Source of the DNA: Nitrosomonadales bacterium
GTDB lineage: Bacteria > Pseudomonadota > Gammaproteobacteria > Burkholderiales > SG8-41
Reading direction: 5' to 3'
DNA: 5,420 bases
NCBI GenBank assembly: GCA_009885185.1
Contig: VFLF01000888.1
Location: 1 to 5,420 of the forward strand
Under the pieces are notes generated by a model that had not been told where the DNA came from, did not search any database, and saw nothing but the letters and a program-made list of their open reading frames with translations. The position numbers and the translations under genes are program-made. Below are positions 1 through 5,420 of this stretch, one piece after another. The first letter of the stretch is position 1. The number at the start of each line of letters is the position of its first letter.

Positions 1-2
1 CG

Positions 3-330
3 CCGGAAGCGCACCAATTCGCGTATGATTCCCAGTCACTGTCAAGCGCACATCCACGCCCGCTAAAACGTGTCCGCCACCGCCACCTATCGCAACGCGC
101 TCGCCGCCGGACAAACTGACTCCGGGTGGTCCCGGGCAAAAAATAGCGCGGGATTTCCGCTACATGGATGCCAACGGCGACGGCTTTCTGACCGCGGACG
201 AAGTGCGCGGTCGCGGGCCGCTGGAACACGAGTTTTCGCGTATTGATGCAAGGGTGACGGACCGGTGTCATTGCAGGAGTTTTTGGGGTTCAGACCTTCG
301 TCCGGCATTATCATCCCGGGTTTTCCATAG
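3..330 (+). pseudogene. Remnant of a small EF-hand calcium-binding protein, frameshifted
   Basis: The first EF-hand loop is canonical: DANGDGFLTADE, starting with the GAT at 167, with ligands at loop positions 1, 3, 5 and 12. About 25 codons later a second loop begins (D-A at 245-250), but the frame then breaks. Reading resumes one frame back from 253 as GDGPVSLQEF and continues to the TAG at 328-330. Exactly one base is missing from the codon for loop position 3 (251-252). In the first loop's frame the sequence upstream is open back to 29, after a TGA at 26-28, and encodes a proline-rich stretch with no ATG, GTG or TTG start before 164. A frame open from position 3 could join it if one base were lost in the AAAA run at 65-68, so the true start may lie left of the window. 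Paired EF-hands of this size are typical of small secreted or periplasmic bacterial Ca-binding proteins (family knowledge). Genuine decay and sequencing or assembly error both fit. The EF-hand identity is secure; the gene limits are not. Confidence 0.6.
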
Positions 331-333
331 GAG
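329..333 (+). promoter_or_regulatory. Ribosome binding site AGGAG overlapping the EF-hand stop codon
   Basis: AGGAG lies six bases before the ATG at 340 and decides that start. Its first two bases are the last two of the TAG (328-330) that ends the restored EF-hand frame. Ribosomes finishing the upstream gene would stop on this site, which suggests the two genes evolved as one translation unit. Confidence 0.7.
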
Positions 334-339
334 CAATAC

Positions 340-1341
340 ATGGATCGCGTGTTCGCATTATTGTTAGCCGTGTTGGCGGCGCGTGGCCGATCCGCATGGG
401 CATGCGCAGCGCTGGTTTTTGTACCTCCGTGCCTCGCCCAACCCTGGACGCCGCAGCGCCACGTCGAAGTGACCATACCCAATTCGCAGGGTTCCTCGCT
501 CGACACCACAGCGCGAGTGATCCACAAATTGTGGCATGACCTGAAGCTGGTGCCGGTGACCAGCACGCTGGTCAACCGCCCCGGCGGCGAGCAGGCCATC
601 GGCTACACCTATCTGCGCGGCCGCGCGGGTGACGCGCACTATCTGAGCTTCGCCAACCCGGCGTTGTTGAGCAATCACATCACCGGGCGCATGGCGTTTA
701 CCTATACCGACTTCACGCCGATTGCCTACCTGATGAGTGATGATTATATTTTCGCGGTGCGCGCCGATCATCCGCTCAAAAGCGGCAAGGAGATGGTGGA
801 CGCAGTGAGAGCGCGCCCGGATTCGCTGACGTTTGCGGTGGGCAATGTCACGCATCGCATCGCCGTCGGCATGGTGCTGCAATCGGCCAATGTGGATATC
901 AAGCAGGTAAAAATGGTGGTGCTGAATTCGGGCACGCAAGCCGTATCGGCAATGGGCGGTCACATCGACGTGTCGGTGTCGCCGCTGGCGCAGGTGTTGC
1001 CGCATCTGGATAGCGGCAAAATGCGCGTGCTCGGCGTCAGTGCGCCCAAGCGCAAGCCCGGCGTGCTGGCGTCGGTGCCGACATGGCCGGAGCTGGGCTA
1101 TAAATCCGGCACCTACGAAACCTGGCGAGCAATGATTGCACCCAAGGACATCACGCCGGCACAGGTCGCGTATTGGGAAGACGTGCTGCGCAAAGTCGTC
1201 AACAGTGATGATTTCAAAAAAGCCGCCGAGAAAAATCAGTGGGATGTCGATTTCAAAGGCGCGGCCGAAACACGCAAACACTTCGATGAAGAATACGCGG
1301 CGACCAAAAAAGTCATGACGTATCTAGGGTTGCTTCAGTGA
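340..1341 (+). CDS. Bug/TctC-family periplasmic substrate-binding protein, first paralog
   Basis: This is a solute receptor of the tripartite tricarboxylate transporter (TTT) class, which binds carboxylates or related small molecules in the periplasm and hands them to a TctA/TctB-type permease. It has 333 residues, normal for the family. Family landmarks are the N-terminal ligand loop ending in SSLDTTAR (Asp55), VNRPGGEQAIGYTYL, the RADHPLKSG segment, VPTWPELG, and a C-terminal ETWRAMIAPKDITPAQ block. The ATG is chosen for its AGGAG at six bases. The leader is unusual: a hydrophobic run at residues 5-14, then RGRS, then a second hydrophobic run ending CLA-Q near residue 33, the likely cleavage point. 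A GTG at 370 would give a more ordinary signal peptide but has no ribosome binding site. The gene ends in a GTGA overlap with its paralog. The ligand cannot be read from sequence, and no TctA or TctB gene is in the window. Confidence 0.9.
   Translation: MDRVFALLLAVLAARGRSAWACAALVFVPPCLAQPWTPQRHVEVTIPNSQGSSLDTTARVIHKLWHDLKLVPVTSTLVNRPGGEQAIGYTYLRGRAGDAHYLSFANPALLSNHITGRMAFTYTDFTPIAYLMSDDYIFAVRADHPLKSGKEMVDAVRARPDSLTFAVGNVTHRIAVGMVLQSANVDIKQVKMVVLNSGTQAVSAMGGHIDVSVSPLAQVLPHLDSGKMRVLGVSAPKRKPGVLASVPTWPELGYKSGTYETWRAMIAPKDITPAQVAYWEDVLRKVVNSDDFKKAAEKNQWDVDFKGAAETRKHFDEEYAATKKVMTYLGLLQ
1338..1341 (+). promoter_or_regulatory. GTGA stop/start overlap coupling the two Bug genes
   Basis: The GTG start of the second gene (1338-1340) overlaps the TGA stop of the first (1339-1341). 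A weak AGGG at 1326-1329 lies eight bases before the GTG. This arrangement usually means translational coupling, so both receptors should be made together; that consequence is inferred. Confidence 0.75.
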
Positions 1342-2315
1342 GAAACATAACTCGTGCGCTAACGTTAGCCGCGGCGCTGGCGTTCACCTCTTTCGCGGCG
1401 CCGGGTTACGCCCAAGGTTGGACGCCCCAACGCCATGTCGAACTGATCGCGCCCAACGCACCGGGCGGCGCGATGGATTCCACCGCGCGCATCGTGCAGC
1501 GGCAGTGGCAGGAGCGCAAACTCCTGCCGGTATCCAGCGCGGTGGTTAATCGCGCTGGCGCCGAACATGCGCTGGCGTACACGTTTTTGAGTCAGCGCAC
1601 CGGCGATCCGCATTTTCTGAGCCTCGCGTCGCCGGTGCTGCTGGCCAATCATCTGGCCGGTCGCCTGACGGTGACGTATTCCGATCTGACGCCGATCGCC
1701 ACCATCATGACCGAGGCGTACATCGTGGTGGTGCGCGCGGATTCGCCGGTGAAAAGCGGTCGCGATCTGATTGACGCGTTAAAGGCCAAGCCCGATTCGC
1801 TGACCATCGCGATCAACACTATCCTCACGCGCATTGCCGCCGGGCGTGTACTCCAATCCGCCGGGATCGATATCAAGCCGGTCAAGATGGTGGTGCTCGA
1901 AAGCAACAAGCAGTTGTCCGGGCTGCTGGGTAGCCATCTGGATGTGGCGGTGGGCTCCGCGGTCGGGTTTCTGCCGCAGATCGAGAGCGGCAATTTGCGC
2001 GTGATCGCGGTGACCAGCGCGAAGCGGCGATCGGGGCTGTTGAGCACCGCACCCACGTGGGCGGAGCTGGGGCATCCCAAGGCGGTCAGCGAAACCTGGC
2101 GCGCAATCATCGCGCCCAAGGGCATCACGCCCGCGCAAATCGCGTATTGGGAGCGGGTGATGTACCAGATCGCGGCCAGCGACGAATTCCGCCAAAGCGC
2201 GGAACGCGTGCAAGGCGAAGCCGTGTTCAAGAATGCCGCCGAAACGCGCAAGCACATGGCCGCGGAATACGCGCAGGCGAAGAACATCATGACGTATCTC
2301 GGCCTTATCAAATAG
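1338..2315 (+). CDS. Bug/TctC-family periplasmic substrate-binding protein, second paralog
   Basis: A second TTT-type solute receptor of 325 residues. The GTG start gives a textbook Sec signal peptide: charged MRNITR, a hydrophobic core at about residues 7-21, and a likely cut after GYA (residue 25). The mature part begins WTPQRHVE, as in the first paralog. Over 298 residues the two align with no gap and about 157 identities by hand count. The most conserved parts are VKMVVL, ETWRA-IAPK-ITPAQ-AYW, AAETRKH and the C-terminal MTYLGL. The ligand loop reads NAPGGAMDSTAR (Asp47), closer to the usual family PGG-x-x-D form than the first paralog. The pair therefore looks like an old tandem duplication with possible ligand divergence. 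There is no permease gene nearby in the window, so it may serve a TctAB encoded elsewhere, as is common for orphan Bug receptors. The function class is firm; the substrate is unknown. Confidence 0.9.
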   Translation: MRNITRALTLAAALAFTSFAAPGYAQGWTPQRHVELIAPNAPGGAMDSTARIVQRQWQERKLLPVSSAVVNRAGAEHALAYTFLSQRTGDPHFLSLASPVLLANHLAGRLTVTYSDLTPIATIMTEAYIVVVRADSPVKSGRDLIDALKAKPDSLTIAINTILTRIAAGRVLQSAGIDIKPVKMVVLESNKQLSGLLGSHLDVAVGSAVGFLPQIESGNLRVIAVTSAKRRSGLLSTAPTWAELGHPKAVSETWRAIIAPKGITPAQIAYWERVMYQIAASDEFRQSAERVQGEAVFKNAAETRKHMAAEYAQAKNIMTYLGLIK

Positions 2316-2332
2316 AATCACAACACAAATCA

Positions 2333-2339
2333 AGGGAGA
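2333..2339 (+). promoter_or_regulatory. Ribosome binding site AGGGAGA setting the start of the LVIVD gene
   Basis: GGGAG (2334-2338) lies six bases before the ATG at 2345, just after the stop of the second Bug gene. The frame is open much further upstream, to 2057, but that part overlaps the Bug gene out of frame. This site is the reason for choosing the shorter start. Confidence 0.75.
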
Positions 2340-2344
2340 AAACC

Positions 2345-3634
2345 ATGGCACTCGGAGGCATGAACCCCGCGTCGCAGGCATCACGCACGCTGGCACTGAA
2401 CATGAAGCTGCTGGCGCAGCACGAGCTCGATGGCTTTGGCGGCATCGGCGAAGGCTGCAATATGCAGATGACCAAGGATGGGCGGCGTATCCTGTGGCTC
2501 GCGCACGAGTCCGCGCCGAAGAATTTTACTGGGGTCGATGTGACTGACCCGCGCAATCTCAAGATGATTGTGCAAACCGAGTTGCCGCACGCGCAAGTGC
2601 GCTCGAACTCGCTCGAAGTCGTCGGCGACATGATGGTGGTGTGTTACCAGGTGCGCGGCGGCAAGGGCAATCCGAATGACCCCAACAACCTCAAGCAATC
2701 GGCGGGGCTGAAACCCGCGGGCTTTGATTTATTTGATGTCAGCACGCCGGAAAAACCCAAACTGATTTCGCATTTTGATGCCTCCGGCCCGCATTCACTC
2801 GGCGCGCACTGCTGCTGGTTTGTCGATGGAGAATACGTGCATATGAGCTGCGGCGCGCCGGATCATCAGCCGCGAAATCCCAAGGATCACCAGATTTACC
2901 GCATCATCGATGTGCGTAATCCCTCCAAGCCGGTGGAGGCGGGCCGCTGGTGGTATCCGGGCACCAAGGAGGGCGACGCCGAGCCGCCGGTGCCGCGCCA
3001 TCCAAAATTCGATGGCGGCTACCGCCCGCACAACATCAGCGTGTATCCCGAACGCCCCGATCGCGCCTACATGGGCTACATCGACGGCGGTGTGGTGATC
3101 CTCGACATCAGCGACAAAGCACATCCGAAGGAAATTTCGCGCCTGAAAATTTCACCACCCTACAACGGCATGGCACACACCGCGATGCCGCTCCTGGGCC
3201 GCGGGCTGATGGTGCTGGCCGATGAATGCAACAAGGACGACGGCGTGGATTGGCCCAAGCTCAACTGGATCGCCGACATGCGCGACGAAACCAACCTGGT
3301 GACGATCTCCACGCTGCCGCTGCCGCCGGTGGAATCGTTCGGCAAGCGCGGCGGACGTTTCGGCGCGCATAATCTTTACGAAAACTATCCGGCCAAACAT
3401 GCGTTTCGTTCCGAGAACCTTATTTTCGCCTCGTGCTTCAATGCGGGCATCCGCGTGTATGACATCTCCAACCAATATCAGCCGCGCGAGGCAGCGTATT
3501 TCGTGCCCGGCGCGCCGTCCATGTCGCCCAAGGGTGCAATCCAGATGAACGACGTGTATGTCGATGACCGCAACATTGTGTATGCGGCGGATCGCTTCAG
3601 CGGCGGCTTGTATACGCTGGAAATGAATATTTAA
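2345..3634 (+). CDS. LVIVD-repeat beta-propeller protein
   Basis: A 429-residue protein built from recurring blade motifs of the LVIVD type, in which a hydrophobic strand ends in D-[VI]-x-[DN/S] followed by P-x-x-[LP]. They are clear near residues 63-80 (GVDVTDPRNLK), 128-145 (DLFDVSTPEKPK), 185-201 (YRIIDVRNPSKP), 249-267 (VVILDISDKAHPK) and 368-386 (IRVYDISNQYQP). A more divergent blade may lie between about 290 and 330. This predicts a six- or seven-bladed propeller. Histidines recur at matching places before strands: His150/His155 (PHSLGAH), His229 (RPHN), His278 (MAHT) and His342 (GAHN). They could gather at the propeller centre, as in metal-dependent propeller enzymes; that is inference. 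There is no signal peptide or TM segment, so it is probably cytoplasmic, unlike many LVIVD proteins that are exported. It follows the Bug pair by 29 bases and precedes the membrane protein by 45. The reaction, if any, is unknown. Confidence 0.85.
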   Translation: MALGGMNPASQASRTLALNMKLLAQHELDGFGGIGEGCNMQMTKDGRRILWLAHESAPKNFTGVDVTDPRNLKMIVQTELPHAQVRSNSLEVVGDMMVVCYQVRGGKGNPNDPNNLKQSAGLKPAGFDLFDVSTPEKPKLISHFDASGPHSLGAHCCWFVDGEYVHMSCGAPDHQPRNPKDHQIYRIIDVRNPSKPVEAGRWWYPGTKEGDAEPPVPRHPKFDGGYRPHNISVYPERPDRAYMGYIDGGVVILDISDKAHPKEISRLKISPPYNGMAHTAMPLLGRGLMVLADECNKDDGVDWPKLNWIADMRDETNLVTISTLPLPPVESFGKRGGRFGAHNLYENYPAKHAFRSENLIFASCFNAGIRVYDISNQYQPREAAYFVPGAPSMSPKGAIQMNDVYVDDRNIVYAADRFSGGLYTLEMNI

Positions 3635-3669
3635 GCCTCCTCGCAAGACGCATCGCTTCACAAGGGGTC

Positions 3670-3675
3670 AGGGAG
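3670..3675 (+). promoter_or_regulatory. Closely spaced ribosome binding site AGGGAG
   Basis: AGGGAG ends only four bases before the ATG at 3680, which is short. An alternative AAGGGG at 3662-3667 is twelve bases away, which is long. No other start is available before the first TM segment, so the ATG stands, perhaps with modest initiation strength. Confidence 0.55.
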
Positions 3676-3679
3676 CTTC

Positions 3680-4468
3680 ATGGCCAGGAAAGACATCTAC
3701 AAAATCGATAATTACTTTATCGCCATCGGCTATACGCTGTTCTTTATGGGCGCCTTGATGCTGCTCGACCCCCACATGTGGAACGAAATCGTCATCAAGG
3801 AGACGGTGGGCGGCAAGACGCGTCACACCTTCGAGGATAAAAACGGGCGCACGCTGGAGGCCATTCAAAAGGAAAAAGGCGAGCGGTTCGTGGTGGAGGA
3901 AATCCAGCGAGAATTTCCCGCGATACGCGCCATCATGACCGTCAATGGGCTGGTGCTGCTGTTGATCGGCTATGGCTACCGCAGTCGCGAAAAGAAAATT
4001 ATTTCAGTCTGGCACGCGCTGGAACACACTGGAGAGGCCGCCGTGTCTGGCCTTGCCGTGTCGCTGGGTCTTTCGCGGGAATTCATACTCAGGCACCTGA
4101 AGGACATCAACGCCCAGCAGCATTCGGCCTACACCTACGACAGCCGCAGCGACAAGATCATCAATAACCGATTGGCCAGCGAGTATCTGGTGTTTGTTGA
4201 TTGCGTGAACTGCGGGCGAAAAATAAACCAGAAAGTATCCCTTGATTTATCCAGCCCGCCGCAATGCGAGTATTGTGGAACCAGCGTTTCCGCCGACCAC
4301 CTGAACCAGCTAAAGCAGGACGCGTTGGCCGGCATGCGGCCCGCGGCGGCAGCGGCCCCAGCGCAGGCGCAGGCGGACGGAATCAATATCGTACTGCTCG
4401 TGGTGCTGTTGATTTTATTCTGGCCGGCGGCCGTGTTCTATGTGATTAAGAAGAAAGCGTCACTCTAA
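3680..4468 (+). CDS. Unrecognised membrane protein with winged-helix-like and zinc-ribbon segments
   Basis: I do not recognise a family for this 262-residue protein. Its layout can be read in order. Residues 12-29 are a TM segment after a positively charged N-terminus. Residues 31-82 form a polar, charged loop. Residues 83-100 are a second TM segment, followed by RSREKK. Residues about 107-165 look like a winged helix: helix HALEHTGEAAVSGLAVSLG, turn, helix SREFILRHLKDI, then a YTYD wing. Residues 175-199 are a zinc ribbon, C-x2-C-x17-C-x2-C with Cys175, 178, 196 and 199. An Ala/Pro/Gln linker spans 220-232, and a last TM segment spans 235-255, ending KKKASL. By the positive-inside rule the winged helix and ribbon face the cytoplasm, but the lysine tail then conflicts with three full crossings. 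It sits between two propeller genes on the same strand. It could be a membrane-tethered sensor, regulator or protein-binding adaptor; none of these is demonstrated. Some stretches are A/T-richer than the neighbours. Confidence 0.8.
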   Translation: MARKDIYKIDNYFIAIGYTLFFMGALMLLDPHMWNEIVIKETVGGKTRHTFEDKNGRTLEAIQKEKGERFVVEEIQREFPAIRAIMTVNGLVLLLIGYGYRSREKKIISVWHALEHTGEAAVSGLAVSLGLSREFILRHLKDINAQQHSAYTYDSRSDKIINNRLASEYLVFVDCVNCGRKINQKVSLDLSSPPQCEYCGTSVSADHLNQLKQDALAGMRPAAAAAPAQAQADGINIVLLVVLLILFWPAAVFYVIKKKASL

Positions 4469-4482
4469 ACTTGTATAGCCGA

Positions 4483-4488
4483 AGGAAG
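4483..4488 (+). promoter_or_regulatory. Ribosome binding site AGGAAG for the SMP-30 gene
   Basis: AGGA (4483-4486) lies seven bases before the ATG at 4494, inside the 25-base gap after the membrane protein gene. There is no room for an independent promoter in the gap alone, which supports co-transcription. Confidence 0.65.
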
Positions 4489-4493
4489 TCAAA

Positions 4494-5396
4494 ATGTCCT
4501 GGAAATTCGAACTACTCATGCGCTCCGAAGGCGAACTCATCACCGAAGGCCCGGTGTGGACGGGCGAAGAAATCCTCTTCACCCACATCCGCAAAAGCTG
4601 CATCCTACGCTATGACCTGAAAACCAACGCCATCAGCGTGTGGCGCGACGGCACCAATCGCACCAACGGGCTGTGTTTTGACGCGCACGGCAAGCTGTTC
4701 GGCTGCTGCTCCGGCGGGCGCTCCATCGTGCGCTTTGATGCCGACGGCAAAAACACCGTGATCGCCGACAAACTCGACGGCAAAAAATTGAGCACGCCGA
4801 ACGATCTGGCAGTAGATCGCAAGGGCCGCATCTGGTTCACCAATCCGGTGAACGACGGCAACTGGGACAAAACCGAAAAAGAAGAACTCGATCACCGCTC
4901 GGTGCTGCGCGCCGATCCGCAGGCCGATGGCAGCTACAAAGTCGTGCGCGCCACGTTTGACACCACGCAGCCGAACGGCATTCTGGTGTCGCGCGATCAG
5001 CGCACGCTGTATGTTGCCGAGAGCAGCTACACGCGCGGCATCCCGCGCGAGCTGCGCGCCTATCCGATCAACGACGACGGCAGCCTCGGCAAGTTTGACG
5101 TGCTGTTCACCTGGGGCGAAGACGCGCGCGGCCTGCATCGCGGCATCGACGGCATGTGCCTCGACGCCGAAGGCAACATCATCGCCACCGCCGGCTGGGA
5201 AGTGAGCGGCCCCGGTCCGATGCTGTATGTGTTTTCACCGACGGGCCGCGTGCTCGAAACGCATCCAGTCGCCGCCAACCGCCCAACCAACGTATGCTTC
5301 GGCGGACCGGACATGACCACCGTGTTCGTCACCAGCACCAACGGGCATTTCTTCAAGGCGCAGACCAATCGCGTGGGTTGGGCGGTGTTTCCGTAG
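4494..5396 (+). CDS. SMP-30/gluconolactonase/LRE-family lactonase
   Basis: A 300-residue, six-bladed beta-propeller metalloenzyme of the SMP-30 (regucalcin/gluconolactonase) family, which hydrolyses sugar or other lactones to hydroxy acids with a divalent metal. The family's metal and substrate positions are all present: Glu18 in TEGPVW, Asn103 in STPNDLAVD, Asn161 in TQPNGILVS, and Asp219 in GIDGMCLD, the probable catalytic base. Blade signatures such as DRKGRIWFTN and DAEGNIIATAG are typical. The length matches the family and both ends look complete. There is no signal peptide, so it acts in the cytoplasm. It is 25 bases behind the membrane protein gene. Next to two carboxylate-type receptors, a role in catabolism of a sugar acid or lactone is a reasonable inference, but the substrate cannot be named because the family also includes aryl- and phosphonate-type esterases. 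Confidence 0.9.
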   Translation: MSWKFELLMRSEGELITEGPVWTGEEILFTHIRKSCILRYDLKTNAISVWRDGTNRTNGLCFDAHGKLFGCCSGGRSIVRFDADGKNTVIADKLDGKKLSTPNDLAVDRKGRIWFTNPVNDGNWDKTEKEELDHRSVLRADPQADGSYKVVRATFDTTQPNGILVSRDQRTLYVAESSYTRGIPRELRAYPINDDGSLGKFDVLFTWGEDARGLHRGIDGMCLDAEGNIIATAGWEVSGPGPMLYVFSPTGRVLETHPVAANRPTNVCFGGPDMTTVFVTSTNGHFFKAQTNRVGWAVFP

Positions 5397-5420
5397 TTAT
5401 GTAAGTATTTGTTTTTAAAC

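Noticed and set aside
394..432. Lipoprotein signal in the first Bug protein (cysteines at residues 22 and 31)
   Set aside because: Neither AWAC nor VPPC fits the lipobox, which needs Leu/Val/Ile at -3 and a small residue at -1.
87..599. Minus-strand open frame of 170 codons covering the EF-hand and Bug start
   Set aside because: It has no recognisable domain or ribosome binding site and lies antisense to two supported + strand coding regions.
364..1281. Long open frame on the minus strand, 305 codons, opposite the first Bug gene
   Set aside because: Its translation is rich in His, Arg and Gln with no domain, as expected for the antisense of a GC-rich gene, and the + strand gene there is a clear family member.
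2057..2344. Upstream extension of the LVIVD gene into the second Bug gene
   Set aside because: The extra 96 residues are Arg/Gly-rich out-of-frame translation of the Bug gene, while the ATG at 2345 has a good ribosome binding site and begins homologous-looking sequence.
3152..3661. Minus-strand open frame of 169 codons opposite the end of the LVIVD gene
   Set aside because: It is a composition-driven shadow without domain features or a ribosome binding site.
3635..3679. Possible terminator or promoter between the LVIVD and membrane protein genes
   Set aside because: I found no inverted repeat followed by a T run and no convincing -35/-10 pair in the 45 bases.
5397..5420. A/T-rich end with a T run, considered as a terminator
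   Set aside because: No GC-rich stem precedes the GTTTTT and the window ends, so a terminator cannot be supported.

Overview
The window looks like a piece of a moderately GC-rich proteobacterial chromosome, most likely a betaproteobacterium of the Burkholderiales type. The main reason is the tandem pair of Bug/TctC-type periplasmic substrate-binding proteins, a family massively expanded in that group. The assignment is an inference from gene content and codon style, not from a marker gene.

Everything supported here lies on the + strand with short spacings, so it reads as one probable transcription unit. Positions 3-330 hold the remains of a small EF-hand (calcium-binding) protein gene. Its second EF-hand loop is broken by a one-base loss near 251-252, and a second frame switch is possible near 65-68. 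Its stop codon sits inside the ribosome binding site of the next gene. Next come two paralogous tripartite tricarboxylate transporter (TTT) substrate-binding proteins, 340-1341 and 1338-2315, joined by a GTGA stop/start overlap. Their mature parts align without a gap over 298 residues at about 53% identity (hand count). After 29 bases comes an LVIVD-repeat beta-propeller protein (2345-3634). A three-TM membrane protein with a winged-helix-like segment and a four-cysteine zinc ribbon follows (3680-4468); I do not recognise its family. The last gene is an SMP-30/gluconolactonase-type beta-propeller lactonase with its metal ligands intact (4494-5396). The final 24 bases are A/T-rich and show no gene or clear terminator.

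Working model (inference): the Bug proteins capture an organic acid or sugar-acid-like solute in the periplasm and the SMP-30 enzyme hydrolyses a lactone in the cytoplasm. The LVIVD propeller and the zinc-ribbon membrane protein are accessory components of unknown role. No TctA/TctB membrane subunits, no transcription regulator of a standard family, no tRNA, rRNA, CRISPR, insertion sequence or recognisable promoter or terminator is visible. The points most worth following are the unrecognised membrane protein, the histidine-rich propeller beside it, and the broken EF-hand gene.
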